NCBI RefSeq assembly: GCF_047675955.1
Contig: NC_132926.1
Span: 15,319,326-15,383,325 of the forward strand
From: Chlorocebus sabaeus
Lineage: Eukaryota; Chordata; Mammalia; Primates; Cercopithecidae
DNA length: 64,000 nucleotides
Direction of reading: 5' to 3'
Part shown: piece after piece, positions 12,340 through 24,200 of the stretch
Numbering within the stretch: position 1 is the first letter of the stretch
Layout: each line of letters starts with the position of its first letter
The notes under the pieces: model-generated
What the model saw: only the letters and a program-made list of their open reading frames with translations
Told to the model about the DNA's origin: nothing
The model's database searches: none
Position numbers and translations under genes: made by a program

Positions 12340-12555
12340 GGATATTTTATATGTGTCAAACACTATGCCAACTGCTTCACAGAGATTATCTCACCGAAGT
12401 CCTAGAACAGTCCTAAGTGATGATACAATTATATCTCTTATTTTAAAGATGAAAAACTGAGAGACTACGTAACTTGGCCGGGGTTACACAGCTAGTAAGC
12501 GGTAGAGCTGGGTATACGAAGCTAGTTGGTCAGGCTTTATATCCCACACTCTTAG
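12340..12555 (-). mobile_element. MIR SINE, reverse, near full core
   Basis: Clear reverse-MIR order: 'attatctcaccgaagtcc', 'ttttaaagatgaaaaactga', 'taacttggccggggttacac', 'agctagtaagcggtagagct', 'gggtatacgaagc'. This is one of the better-preserved MIRs in the window. Confidence 0.85.
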
Positions 12556-12639
12556 CATTTCAGATGAATAAAATTTTCAAAAAACCACATTTTTTGGCAA
12601 TGATATTTCCCACACAGAAATTATTTTTGAAAAATCTAA

Positions 12640-12775
12640 AGTACCAATGGAGGTACTTGTTACAATACAGATTCCACGGTGCTGGCTCCAGAGCTGCTGA
12701 TTCCTTGGGTTGGTGTGGGCCTAGAAATCTGCATTGTAGCAAGTATGTCAGGCAATGCTAACGCAGAGAGACTAG
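12640..12775 (+). mobile_element. MER5A-like hAT-Charlie DNA transposon
   Basis: The order 'acagattccacggtgctgg', 'gagctgctgattccttgg', 'gtgtgggcctagaaatctgc', 'attgtagcaagtatgtcagg' and 'caatgctaacgc' follows MER5A, a non-autonomous hAT element. The terminal inverted repeats are not both visible. Confidence 0.7.
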
Positions 12776-12784
12776 GTTAAGGAA

Positions 12785-14269
12785 ACATCACCAGTTGATG
12801 CATTAGGTTGATACAGAATGAAAAGTGTCATGCTTCGCGTTGTTTGCCAACAATGTGCATCATTTTGGTTTCTGTCTATTGATAGAATAACCTCCCCAGT
12901 CACAGGAACTGAGTCTTAGAAACTGTTCTTTTTAGACAAAATGCTTGACCATTCCTTCCTTAAGGGGCTTCCTTTTTCTCAGTATGTTTTCAAGTTTTAT
13001 GTTTCATCTCAAATAAAGTCTCAGTTGGGTTCTAATATGGATTTAACAGCTGCTAATCTCTTCTTTAATAAGAAAACAGGCAGAAACAACAGGAATGACA
13101 AGCTCTGCAAGAGATGAGGGCAAGAATGGGGAACCATCAGGAGCAGAAGCCAGCCGACACACCATCAGGGTGTAGGACCCAAATCTCCAACTATGGATCC
13201 CACGCTTCAAGCTTTGTTGTATCTATTAAGCTTCAAACAGGTCTAAGACTTGCTGACCACTCAAAAGCAGCTTTCTTCTGTGATGAATATGTAAGTAGAA
13301 AAATCCAATTAGAAACAAGAAGTGAAGAAATGGGTGATTATACGATTATAACCATTCTCTTGTTAACAGGTCATTCATGTGACGTGCACTTAAATGTCTT
13401 AGGGTTCAGTCCATCAGATCAAATACAGCTATACACACATGTTATTTATCATGATTCTTGCTAAGTGCTTTTAAAATAATGCATCGGAGCAAAAATGACA
13501 GCATGAAATAACTTTGCATACAATTCCCAAATGGTGACCATATAAAGGTAGCATGTTTCAGCATAATTCAATTGCTTGGTATAGAAATCCATGACTGAAA
13601 GAACATAAACTTGGAGAAAAAAATGGGAAGACAAAATAATATATCATTTTCAAGGTAAGTAACATCATTCTAATATTGTCACTGTAACCACAACACCAGT
13701 GAAAGTTAGAAATGGCTTGCACAAAGCAAAAAAGAGTCACCCAGGACAGCAAGAAAAGAGAAGTAGTTGAGATCTACATTTATCGATTACTTATCATGTG
13801 CCAGACTCTTTTCTGCTTTTTACTTGAGAAACATGAAAAATAAAAACACATACCGCGAAAAAGGGACTTTTAGAAAGGGCCTGTCTTTTCCTCCGTGAAA
13901 TGCCAAAGACAGGACTTGCATTCAAGAAATACATTTTTCTCTACTTTGGAGTACATATATAAATCTTCGACATCATTGTCTTGCTGCCAAAAAGCACGGT
14001 CTTATTCATTGATGTTGGATGTTAATGCACATAGAAATGCAAACATCCGATTTTAACTAATGCATCAAAATACACAAAATGGATCATAACAACTACCATT
14101 TTTTTTGTGCACACTACCTGCAGGCGAGTGTCCGGAGATGATGCATTGCTTCCATCTCTGACTATCCCTGTGCTGGTAATTATATTCCAGGAGCAAAGTG
14201 AGGTAGTAAGGACCCCACACTTTCATTATCCATTAACAACATGCTACATTAAGCTTTAAATATTTACCT
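12785..14269. other. Unique DNA, no confirmed gene
   Basis: No repeat is recognised except a short L2/MIR-like scrap near 13780-13830 ('acttatcatgtgccagactc'). A 116-codon open frame (13114-13464, plus) has no recognisable domain. It contains an in-line GTAAGT at about 13290, so it could overlap an unannotated transcript, but nothing proves that. Confidence 0.45.
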
Positions 14270-14690
14270 TGATGCCAATTAAATATTTGTGATAGCAGCA
14301 TCGATAAGGAAGAAAATCTTGGCCAAGGCCCCATTTGCCCTTGGTTTCTGTGCAATTCTTTGTAAATAACATCCTGAATTTTTAACGCATCAACCCGCAC
14401 AGAATGCACTCGATTAAATCGTCTTTAAAATAAGCAAATCCTGCCGATCCATTACCTCAATAGGCCGCAGGACTAGCGCCGGCAAACACCCACCACTGAC
14501 AAGTCAATGCCTTGAGCGTTTGACTCTCTCGGGCGGGGAAAGAAAAGGCAATAGTTAGCATTTAGATGGATGACAAGGCAATAGACAGTGAAGTCTGAAC
14601 CCGGCAGAAAGGCATCCAGCATTCTTTGGAGTGTGTAAGCCTTCATGACTGGCTGACTAGATCATGGACAAACATGACTCACAGTGCAAG
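14270..14690. promoter_or_regulatory. Repeat-free CpG-retaining block, possible conserved element
   Basis: A dense set of CpGs survives in otherwise CpG-poor DNA ('catcgataagg', 'aacgcatcaacccgcac', 'ctcgattaaatcgtc', 'tgccgatcc', 'ggccgcaggactagcgccgg', 'ctctcgggcgggg'). Several sites look like factor motifs: the NFI-like palindrome 'cttggccaag', GATA-like 'gataagg', and a GC-box-like 'gggcgggg'. No repeat is present. The pattern is typical of developmental enhancers, but cross-species conservation cannot be seen from one sequence. Confidence 0.45.
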
Positions 14691-14984
14691 ATAAAGAGAA
14701 AAACCAAATAATTTCAGCAGTTTAACCAAACCAAGACCGAAATGTGTTTAGGCCAGGTCTACACATGTTGCATGAGATTTTCCATTTCAAAATGACAAGG
14801 CTACATTGAGATAGAATGTACGCGCCTCTCCTCTGTTAGTATCATTATTATTTTCTCCACATCACTCAGTATATCAGTTCTCATTACAGCTGTATAATTC
14901 TCTTTATTCCTTCCCAAGATTGTATACATAAAAACTCAATAGAGGAGCAACTGAGAAATTCTGCTGGAATTCAGAGAACACAGA

Positions 14985-15330
14985 CCAGTCTGGAATGGCT
15001 TAATTATAAGTGTCAGGCTTTATGAAAAGGTAGGATTTGAAATGAGGCTGGTCAGATGTTTAGAGTTTGGCCAGGCAGAATAGAGGAGAGATTGAAATCT
15101 CAGAAGGAAGTGACTTGGAAAATAAAGTACTTAAGAAAGCCTGGAAAGAGAGTGATCAGATCAGAAGGTGTGTGGTAAGGGACTCATCAGGGCCACAGTA
15201 AAAGGGTATAGTGACTCTAAAAATGTGTTGTGGTCAGAGAGAAGTAAATGAGAATTTAAGTTAGACAGCAGTATGGAGATGAATCCTTTACAAATTTTCA
15301 ACAGGGGTAATTTAAAACGTAAATCAGAAA
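14985..15330 (-). mobile_element. Probable L2 fragment, reverse
   Basis: The 'aaggtaggatttgaaatgag' patch, followed by 'ggccaggcagaatag' and then 'gagtgatcagatcagaag', resembles the reverse complement of the L2 segment upstream of its 3' end. Divergence is high. Confidence 0.45.
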
Positions 15331-15379
15331 AGGGCATTTCAAAATTGCTAAGAGTAGACTTCAAATGTTTGCACCACAA

Positions 15380-15545
15380 ACAAGGAGAGATAAGTATGTG
15401 AGGTGATAGATGTATTATCAGCTTGATTTTGTTTTATTCCATAATGTATACATGTAGCAAAACATCACATTGTACCCCATACAGATACATATATAATTAC
15501 TATTTTCCAATTAAATAAAATGAAACAAACAAACACAACAAAGGG
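15380..15545 (+). mobile_element. L1M 3' end fragment
   Basis: 'gtgaggtgatagatgtatta', 'tcagcttgattttg', 'taatgtatacatgtagc' and 'aaaacatcacattgtacccc' follow the 3' untranslated region of an older L1 (MA/PB type) and end in an A-rich tail. Confidence 0.75.
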
Positions 15546-15565
15546 GTAAAATAAAACTTTCTTTG

Positions 15566-15848
15566 CCTGGCGCAGTGGCTCACGCCTGTAATCCCAGCAC
15601 TTTCAGAGGCCAAGGCAGGTGGATCACCTGAGGTCAGAAGTTCAAGACCAGTCTAGTCAACACGGTGAAACCGCATCTCCACTAAATATACAAAAATTAG
15701 CCAGGCATGGTGGCGGGCTCCTGTAATCCTAGCTACTTGAGAGGTTGAGGCAGGAGAATCGCTTGAACCCGGGAGGCGGAGGTTGCAGTGAGCCGAGATT
15801 GCACCATTGCACTCCAGCCTGGGCAACTTCGTCTCGAAAACAAAAAGG
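15566..15848 (+). mobile_element. AluS SINE with short tail
   Basis: Dimeric Alu in plus orientation. The 3' end is slightly shortened ('cctgggcaacttcgtctcg' lacks the usual 'agagcgagac' segment). A 9-bp duplication flanks it (ctttctttg at 15557-15565 and 15849-15857). It inserted within or at the edge of L1M sequence. Confidence 0.95.
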
Positions 15849-15854
15849 CTTTCT

Positions 15855-16015
15855 TTGAGTTGAAATGCTCTATATCTTGTTTTGGGTAGTGGTTACCTAG
15901 GTATATACAATTGTCAAAATTCAAACTGAACACTTAGGATCTATGGATTTTATTGCAGGCATTTTATTTATTAATTTTTTATGTTAATGTGACCTCATTT
16001 AAAAAACAAAATTAA
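15855..16015 (+). mobile_element. L1M 3' end fragment
   Basis: 'gaaatgctctatatcttg', 'gtagtggttacctaggta' and 'tatacaattgtcaaaattca' correspond to the L1M 3' region ('gaaatgttctatatcttga', 'gtggtggttacacg'). This copy differs from the one at 15380 and was probably split from it by the Alu and by earlier events. Confidence 0.7.
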
Positions 16016-16059
16016 AACATAGAAAATAAAAACTCAGATACTCTGTCCTTTCAGTCACT

Positions 16060-16555
16060 CCAGGGGTTCCCTGGTACACATAATAAAACAAAAAACTCTA
16101 ACTTTCTATTATGGCTGGGCCAAGACTTACAGGATTTTCATGCCCCTGCCTACCTTTCCACTGTCACCTCAAGTCCCCTCTTCACTTGGTCACTCTTCCC
16201 AGCTCAATCCCCCTTCTTTATTTTCCACTGACCAGGCCAGCCCTGCCCCATGTCAGTCTTTGTTCTTGCAATTCTCTGCACTTCCTGGAATATTCTCGTC
16301 CCAATCCCCTTGTTCCTCTGCAAAGCGGGTCATGATTCTTTCTACAAAATGGCCTCTCTAAATTACTATCTTAACATCCTATTAATTTCCATCATAACAT
16401 CGAGGGTCATCCTCCTCATGTATGTGCTTAATTTCTCATTATCAGTCTCTTCCACTAGAAAGTAAGCTCTGTGATTGGAAGGAGGTGACCATTTCCACAG
16501 GGTCCAGCTAAGGACCTAGTATACAGTAAGTGCTCTATAAATAGTGCTGTGAATT
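16060..16555 (+). mobile_element. L2 LINE 3' fragment
   Basis: Long L2 match by motif order: 'atgcccctgcctacctttcc', 'actgtcacctcaagtcccc', 'ctctgcacttcctggaatat', 'cactagaaagtaagctctgt', then the end 'agtaagtgctctataaatag'. It covers roughly the last 500 bases of L2 without its ORF. Confidence 0.85.
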
Positions 16556-16559
16556 AGAG

Positions 16560-16720
16560 TACATAATGTACTTTTCTAACCATACACCCCTGTTGTACTA
16601 GAAATCCCTCAAAGGCAGGGACCATGTCTTCATCATTTCTATATCTCAGCTACTCAACTCAGGGCCTGGCACATAATAGAAGCCCATACAATGTTTATCG
16701 AATTTGTAAATATGTTTAAA
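16560..16720 (+). mobile_element. Second L2 3' end in tandem
   Basis: A further terminal L2 segment follows at once: 'tcaaaggcagggaccatgtc', 'cagggcctggcacataatag', 'aatgtttatcgaatttg'. Two L2 ends in the same orientation a few bases apart suggest either independent insertions at a preferred site or a duplication of the end. Confidence 0.8.
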
Positions 16721-17124
16721 TTTAAATCTAAAATACCCTCACCAGTAAATTTCAAGAAAAATTCATTTTGCAGAGAAATTCACTTGCCCCTGAGAAATCC
16801 ACTAACTTATCAAATTTTAAATCACAGGATCTGAGAGTTGCAAAGACTTTCCCAGCCTATACATTAGATTTGGCTCTTGACTCAAAGGGATAAGAAAATC
16901 AACCTGCAGTGAACTCACCCGGGTCTTCTCCACAGTGAGAAGTAGTGCAAGACTTAAACCACTTCAACATGATCAATTTAGAGGACTTTTGTGTTTCACC
17001 CTCAGTGGACTACATAAACATATTTAAAAAATTAGTGATAGATTTAGACATCAAGAAGTGACCTAGCTGCCTGTTTTCTTTTTTCTTCTGTAAGAATTGT
17101 AAAGAAAAATAAAAAGATATAAAC

Positions 17125-17440
17125 AATTGATTCACACAACAACACGGGTGAATCTTCTCACATATTCTCCCAAAAATATATCGAATGATTACATTCAAAT
17201 AAAATTCTAGAAAGCCCAAATTTATATCCAGTAACAAGAAGCAGAACAATAGTTTCCTGGGAATAGGGGTGGAGGAAAAGATGGATTACAGTGGGGCACA
17301 GGTAGTTTTGAGGTGATGGAATTTATTATGATGATGACTTCATGAGAGTATACATGTGCAAAACTTACCAAATTGTACACTTTAAATATGTGTAGTTTAT
17401 TACATGTTAATTATATCTCAACAAAATTGTAATATATAAA
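17125..17440 (+). mobile_element. L1M (ME/MC-type) 3' end
   Basis: It carries 'acaagaagcagaacaatagt', 'ttcctgggaataggggtgg', 'gaggtgatggaatttatt' and 'caaattgtacactttaaata', closing with 'tatatctcaacaaaattg' and an A-rich tail. This is the classic order of an old L1 3' untranslated region. Confidence 0.85.
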
Positions 17441-18855
17441 AATAAAATAAAAGTCTCCACATGGGATGATTTTTAAAACTTTACATATGCCATCGAATTA
17501 GTAGCATTTTATTTTTGTAATTACTAGGCACGTGCCCATGGCTAACAGAAATTCATTATCTTCCCTGCTACCTATTTATTCTTATTCGTCTGTTAAAACT
17601 TAGCTGAGATATTGCCGTTACCTAATCCTAGAAAGATGGCGGAGTGCATTTCCCATCATCCACTGGGTCGGTTAGCCATCCTTTTGATGTGTGCTCAAGA
17701 ACCACTGACGAGAGATACTACAGCATTTCGATGGCTATGGGTTAGTCTATCTTAAGGCCAAGGACTATGAAAATCATCTTTGCATTCCAGAGCCCCACAG
17801 AATATAGTAATTAATTCACTTGCATTTTTTCTACCTACCCAAATCCTCTTCCTTCTGTTCTGGAAGCCTAAGGAGTCCACACAGCTTCCTTTCTACCCTG
17901 GCTGGTAAGATAAGGTACAAAGTCCAAGACTTGTGCAGTTGGTTATTCTCATCCAAGACTGTGACTGTTCACACATGACAGAAAGGTGGACAGAAAGTTC
18001 AAAAGTTGATGTAAATAACAACATTCAGAAACCTTAAAACTAGTGACATATGCTGTCCTGACTAGTCCAAACCTATGGCAGGGCTTAGGCTATGACTTTT
18101 GTTGCCAAATTTCCTTCTCTTCTTGTCTCCTTTATTAACCTTGTTTTCCTGGCTGCCTAATGATTCTAGAAGCTACCTGACACTCTTCCAGTAAGTTCCT
18201 TTTCTGCTTAAGTTGCTTACAAATTAGAATCCTGGCTCATACAAAGACAACCTGGCACAAAACACAGGACCAAGAAGATGGATATGTGAAGGAGAAGGAG
18301 GTACCTAAAATCTTCAGAACTTCTCCATGAACTCTTGTATCCGTGGAATCCTGGTTCATAAAAATGAATCTGGGAGCAGGGATATTTCCCAACACTGCAG
18401 AATTCTGCCCCAGAACTGACTGGAGCACTCTTTTTCCTTGTCACAACAACGTGGTTTTTTGTTTTTTTTTTTAACCTCCCCCAAATGAATCCTCTTTCGT
18501 AGAGAATCCACTAGCATAATTTAGGATTCTCCCGTATTTTCTAGCTGACATGATTAAGTCTAGCTGGTGGAAACACCAGGGCAGTGATTTGATGGTTGTG
18601 TTTCAGAAACTCTGGAGACCCTGATAAAGTCATGGAATATTAACCCTGGTTTGAGGGTAAAAGAAATTCAAATCTAAGATTCCAAGTCAGAAAACCAAAA
18701 GGGGTTTAGTAATTCCTGTCTTTACCCTCAAATTAACGGCTCTGTGGGAAAGAAGAGATTTGTATCTCTTACTGGGGAAAGGTCTGCTTATTTCTTTTGT
18801 TCATTTTTCTAGTAAACTTTTGGCCTTTTTCTGATTGATCTGTAAGGGCTCATAA
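17441..18855. other. Mostly unclassified DNA, possible LTR relic
   Basis: The stretch ending near 18180-18235 ('aagttccttttctgcttaag' followed by 'ttgcttacaaattagaatcc') resembles the closing part of some mammalian LTRs ('ttccctttttgcttaag'). The rest of an LTR is not recognisable, so I leave it as a suspicion. I see no gene. Confidence 0.3.
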
Positions 18856-18859
18856 TTAC

Positions 18860-19125
18860 AGGAGCGACTATAGTGCAGTTGTTAAAAGTATGGATTTTGC
18901 CCTCAAACAAACATAGTTCCAAATCCTGGCTTCACCATATCTTATTTGTGGGGCTTTGGACAAGTTTTTTCTTTAGGTTTGTTGCCTTATCTATTAAATG
19001 AGGATAATAAGAGTACCTGCATCATAAGGTGAAAATTGAGGGAGATGATCCACGTAAAACATGTAGCATAATCCCCGGCCCAAAATGGTTTTCATTAAAT
19101 GTTACCTGCACACATTAGCTATTAT
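18860..19125 (+). mobile_element. MIR SINE, nearly full length
   Basis: Motifs run in order across about 260 bases: 'tggattttgccctcaaac', 'ccaaatcctggcttcacc', 'ggggctttggacaagttt', 'attaaatgaggataataaga', 'gtacctgcatcataaggtg', 'attaaatgttacctgc', 'agctattata'. That matches the full length of MIR. Confidence 0.9.
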
Positions 19126-19181
19126 AATCTGTAACATTAGTTGTATTTTCTTTTAATTTATGCTGACTCTATAACCTAAAT

Positions 19182-19545
19182 CTAGAGCTGGCATCAGATA
19201 GCTTTTCTAGAAAGGACCAGATTGTAATTACTTTTCAATTAATAATTAAAGTGATACTGTAGGTTCTGTGGCCCAGTCTATATCTACAATCACTCAACTC
19301 TGCCGATGTAGCCTTAAAAGCAGTCACAGGCCATATGTAAAGCAACAGGTGTGCTGTGTTTTCATAAAACCTCATTTATGGACAGTAAAATTTTAATTGT
19401 ATATAATTTTCACATCACTAAATATTTTTCTCCTTTTAATGTTTTTCAACCACATACCAATATAAAAACAATCCTTAGCTCGTGGACCCACACAAAAACA
19501 GGTGACAGGACAAATCTGGCCTACAGGCTGTAATTTCCCAACCTC
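19182..19545. mobile_element. hAT-superfamily DNA transposon relic
   Basis: The order 'tctagaaaggaccagattgt', 'ctgtggcccagtctatatct', 'ctcaactctgccgatgtagc', 'aaagcagtcacaggccat' and 'ctgtgttttcataaaacctc' is followed by 'acaaaaacaggtgacagg' and 'caaatctggcctacaggctg'. This matches a widespread mammalian non-autonomous hAT element whose ends read 'cagtggtcggcaaac'. Both ends here are eroded. I do not name the subfamily. Confidence 0.75.
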
Positions 19546-19549
19546 TCAT

Positions 19550-22500
19550 TTAGAGGAAGATGAATCCCGTATATGGCCTCTGTTTGAGGCAGATACTCAT
19601 TGCAAGCCCACCACCAGAACCTGCTGTTAAATGACATGCCGATAGACAACATGGTAAAATGTGATCAACAAAGCCAGTACTGTAACTTTGAGAACCTCAG
19701 AGTATGTCATAAATGCCACGTCAAGTGCCAAGATTTTCTTTACACTGCATTTTTTAAACTTTTGATAAAAAGTCACCAACAGCTATTCAGTGTCTATTTC
19801 TACTTGGTTGTTAGAAAAAATTCGTTCTACTTTCATTATATTAGCAGCATCTTGAAAGGAAATTAACAGTTTGTCACCTTAACAGTGTGAAATTATGCAG
19901 ATGAAAACTGTAATTTTTAAAAGATAATGTCTTTTATTCATTTATATTCATAAGCATTTACTAGAAATATCTGTATTTAGAGGATTTTAAAAGAAAAATA
20001 CTGCACAAATTATAAAAATATCCCTAAACTAAAAGGATTTGCTTAACTATGCTTGCATTTTTATTCTAAGTTCTTCCCCAACTCTTTACCAGCAATGCCT
20101 TAATGACTTGTATAATGTACCAGACTATATATATGCCTATAATTTGACATGAAACAAATGCCATTGTCAGGTTAAAAACATGTTTTAGTTCCCTTGTTTC
20201 TTATCTGTACTATATCACAACATGCTACAATAAAAGCAAAATTCTTGTTCAAATCTCAGCTAAAATTGATACGGCTTTAGTATCCATTGTATTTTCAATG
20301 ACAGTTATCCATACATATGTAAATTTTGTAAATATCCTAATTTTGAAATTAGAATCAGCATTTTTGACACTTCGCATTTGTAAAAGTTCCCCCAGCCCCC
20401 AGGAAACGAAAATAGGCTTATAAGGACAATATTGCAATAAGCTATTCCACATCTGGTTATCAGTGCCGTATTTTCTTATTTAAAAAAAAAAATTCACAAA
20501 AATCAGCTTCTATATGCTTGGTTTCTCCTTCTGTTATTTCCCATTTAACAGTAGTTTCACATACAGCCAGGCATGTGCCAAACACAGGGCCAATAATAAA
20601 AAGTACTGACTTAATATAATTTGCTTCCTTGGCTGCTGGGAAAGCAGAAAGCATTGAAAAACTGTTTTGTGTTTATTAGTGAAGCTATTGCAGAGGGTGA
20701 TTGGGGTTTCATTATAAAGGGGCCTGCAAACAGTTTTAGCACAAATGCCAATATATATTTTAGAATCTAGTGCAATTTTAAGTATTTTCACTCAAATGGC
20801 TTTACAGAATCTACAACACAAATAAGAAGTATATTGTGTTTTAACACCACCACCAACTACTCTACTATTTGTTGCATTGATCTCCCTTGTGAATGCTTCA
20901 AACCTTTCTCCTTTCACGAAATGTAATGGGCAAATATATTCCCTGGAATCCCGAGGTATGATTAGTTACTAAGCAATCAGAAAAAATCACAGCAAGGCAT
21001 ACTTCTGAAAGAAATTAGAAGGAGTAAAGATCACTTCTCTATTTGTGTTACATAGCGAATCACACAATACCTCATCGATGGTACTGTATATATTAGTTAA
21101 CCACCATGGGCTAGCTGGAAGCTCATACATCAATGAAAAGATCTTTGTCAATTGCTGTATGCCTCATTATCTCACTAAGATTTCTTGGCAACAATTAACA
21201 GTTACCCAATTCATAGAAATTGCCTTTATTATTTTTGAAGCAGCTACTTTCTTTGGCTTTAATGACTAAGAGAATAGAGACAGATGTCTCTGTTGCTAGG
21301 GAGACTGAATTTAAAAAAAAAAACCTTTGAAATGAAGTAAATAAGCAACTACCATTTTTTTAAAAGAATTCTGTTGGTTTTGAATTAACTATTTGTTTTA
21401 AAAACAAATCAGCAGTAACTCCAATTTTTAAAGAAAATACACTAGAATGGTTTGTTACCATTCTTCTCTGACAGTAATAAATTATTTTTAAAAAAGAAAA
21501 GAAAAATGGGCCCACCTGTGCACTCAATATCAATTGAGGCTGTTTATCTGAAACTGGTACCTTCTTTGTACTGGTACCTGAATTCAACAGGAATTAGCTT
21601 TTTCTGTCTTCTGTCAATCCTCTATAAGTGAAGAGAATGTAGCTCCTCCCCTGAGCTAGGAGCACCCAGGCCTTGCAGATCAGCCTTGCGTGGTGAATTC
21701 TGAGAACTGATACCCTCTCCTCCCTGAGCTCCTGTCTAACCTACAGCCCCTTTGTCCAGTTCTCTAGACTCTGAAAAACAAGTAAAGTGGTCCAGGCCAA
21801 GAACTGCTCGTCAGCTGGGCCTGAGCCAAGTGATATTTCTTCCTTAAAATCTCTCCTGCTCATCCGTCCTCCTCTGTCTTTAATTCTTGATGCTTGATAA
21901 TATATGTAATGCACTGTTGTTTTTGTATATCTTCAGCATACACATCCTGTTCAATATCTGCCACCATCCCACTCCTAAATTTGGTATGTTTCAAGAGAAA
22001 TGATACTGTTGCACAAAAACAAACAAACAAAAAAATCCAGTTTTAAACGAAATCACATTAAAAAAAAAAAAACAATTGCAATCCATGTAAATTCTTTGAA
22101 AGAGCCCCTAATCTCTTTTGGAATCTATACAAAATCTCCCAAATGTCTTTCTCACCCTGTTTTAATTAAACCATTACCAAGCATCAGCATTCAATTTAAG
22201 TATAAACCAAAAATTGAATAGGCATTTGTTTTGCCTATTTTGCTTAAATATTAGTACAGCACGTTAAAATGTAGCAAACTATTTTGTCTCTCTATTTTTA
22301 AGTGTTATATGCTATCACAATAATTAAAAATAACCCATATCATGCAAAAAACATGCAAAATAAAAGTTATTTCCCCTTCTTATTTAAGAAAATGTTCAGA
22401 AATATAACTACAATTTTTGGCTTCTCTGGCCTGAGAACCTGAGCACTATTTATAACATTCTTCTTTGCAAAAGCATATTCTTAGCTCCAAATGCTGGACT

Positions 22501-22635
22501 GAAAAAGTTCACAAGAAATGTGTATTTGAAGAGTTTCCTTTGTTTTATTAAAATCTTAATTTCATGAGATGCGATTATTATGGAAGACACGTAATCATCA
22601 GGTCACACTAAACGAAACTGGGTCGACATAAAGTG
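19550..22635. other. Unique AT-rich DNA, no gene seen
   Basis: About 3 kb without a recognisable repeat except short A-runs (near 20480, 21312, 22015 and 22060). The part 21600-21960 is richer in G+C, with CT-rich stretches, and could hide an old repeat that I cannot classify. Open frames here are under 90 codons and show no domain. Confidence 0.5.
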
Positions 22636-22639
22636 GTAC

Positions 22640-22895
22640 AGCATTTTGGATGAATGCAGAAACTTGGGAGTTCCTCATTGTGGGTTCATATCTCATTTCA
22701 GCCACTTACTTGAGGTGGGACTTCAGTCAACTGCTTGACTTTTCCAAGGCTCACTTTTATTGATGGTAAACTGTGAATACTAATCACCTCTTAAGTTTTC
22801 TGTGAGGTTTAAAATGATGTACTGAATATCATTATGCAATGCCATCAAAGAAGGAAACACTAAATAAACAGCAGTAGTTAGTATCATTATTGGTA
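22640..22895 (+). mobile_element. MIR SINE
   Basis: MIR order with high divergence: 'gtgggttcatatctcattt', 'cagccacttacttgaggtg', 'acttttccaaggctcac', 'gtgaggtttaaaatgatgta', ending 'tagttagtatcattatt'. Confidence 0.75.
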
Positions 22896-22951
22896 TTAGT
22901 TACTTTTCAGATTTCTGTATTAATTAACCAACAAATAGCTTTCTAACAGTT

Positions 22952-23293
22952 TTTCTTTTCCTGTCTTTTTTTCTTTTCTTTCCTCTTTTTTTTTTTTTTT
23001 TTTTTTTTTGAGACAGAGTCTCGCTCTTATCACCCAGGGTAGAGTGCAGGGGCCTGATCTAGGCTCACTGCAACCTCCACCTCCCGGGTTCAAGCGATTC
23101 TCCTGCCTCAGCCTCTTGAGTAGCTGGGATTACAAGCATCCTCAACCATGTCCCTCTAATTTTTGTACTTTTAGTAGAGACCAGGTTTCGCCATGTTGGC
23201 CAGGCTAATCTCGAACTCCTGATCTCAGATGATCCACCCACCTCAGCCTCCCACAGTGCTGGGATTACAAGCATGAGTCACCGCGTCCGAACA
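22952..23293 (-). mobile_element. AluS SINE, full length
   Basis: Reverse Alu preceded by a long pyrimidine tail (CT-broken T-run, 22952-23009). A 9-bp duplication 'ctttctaac' flanks it (22939-22947 and 23294-23302). That places the whole pyrimidine run inside the insertion as its degenerate A-tail. Confidence 0.95.
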
Positions 23294-23549
23294 CTTTCTA
23301 ACTTTTAGTGAGAATTGGAGACATTGCATGTTCTCCATGTCAGGTATCATCATATTACTTAGGGACATTTGCTTTAGACCCAATTGTGATTTATTTCCAA
23401 ATACAGGACTATTTTCACTTTGGATGATTTTATTATCTAACGAGATTGAATTAATTTTAATAATCACAGCTTGGTCATCCCAACCAAGCTAACTAGCTTG
23501 TTCCACTCTGAGCATGACTTGCTCCAGCTCTTAGCAGATATTGTTCCAT

Positions 23550-23845
23550 GGCTGGGGGCAGTGGTTCATGCCTATAATCCCAGCACTTTGGGAGCTCGAG
23601 GAGGGTGGATCACGAGGTCAAGAGTTTGAGACCAGCCTGGCCCATATGTTGAAACCCTGTCTCAACTAAAAATACAAAAATTAGCCAGGTGTGGTAGTGC
23701 ATGCCTGTAGTCCCAGATGCTTGGAAGGCTGAGGCAGGAGAATTGTTTGAACCCAGGAGGCGGAAGTTGCAGTGAGCCAAGATTGTGCCACTGCACTCCA
23801 TCCTGGGCAACAGACCAAGACTCTGTCTCAAAAAAAAAAAAGAGA
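23550..23845 (+). mobile_element. AluS/J SINE, full length
   Basis: Plus-strand dimeric Alu with a pure A-run tail passing into GA units. The flanks 'attgttcca' (before) and 'attgctcca' (after, 23851-23859) look like a target-site duplication with one change. Confidence 0.95.
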
Positions 23846-24007
23846 GAGAGATTGCTCCACCTACAAAGAACACTCTCCCAATATGCTCACTTTATTTGAA
23901 ATCTACTCAGAATCTGTCTCTGCTATTAAGATAGCCTCATGAACTCCCACTACTTTCTATTACTGCCTTAGGTCAGAGATTCTAAGCCTCGTGAATAACG
24001 CACAGAA

Positions 24008-24200
24008 CATTGATTTAACAAATATTAACTGAGCACCTATTGTATGCAAGGTACTATTCTATGTATTAGAAATATAGCACTGAACAAGTCAGAGGAAGTT
24101 CCTGCTCTCTTGGCCCCTGAATTTTAATTGTAGGAGGTTAAAAAAAATCTGATAAACAAATTGGTTTCAGTTCAAAACTTGGAGGGGAAATAATAGAACA
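24008..24200 (-). mobile_element. L2 3' end, reverse
   Basis: 'taacaaatattaactgagca', 'cctattgtatgcaaggtac' and 'atagcactgaacaagtcag' follow the reverse L2 3' end. Similarity fades after about 24200, though it may continue to 24330. Confidence 0.85.

Noticed and set aside
17640..18235. Possible LTR of an endogenous retrovirus
   Set aside because: Only a short end-like motif is seen. There is no matching second LTR, primer-binding site or internal retroviral sequence.
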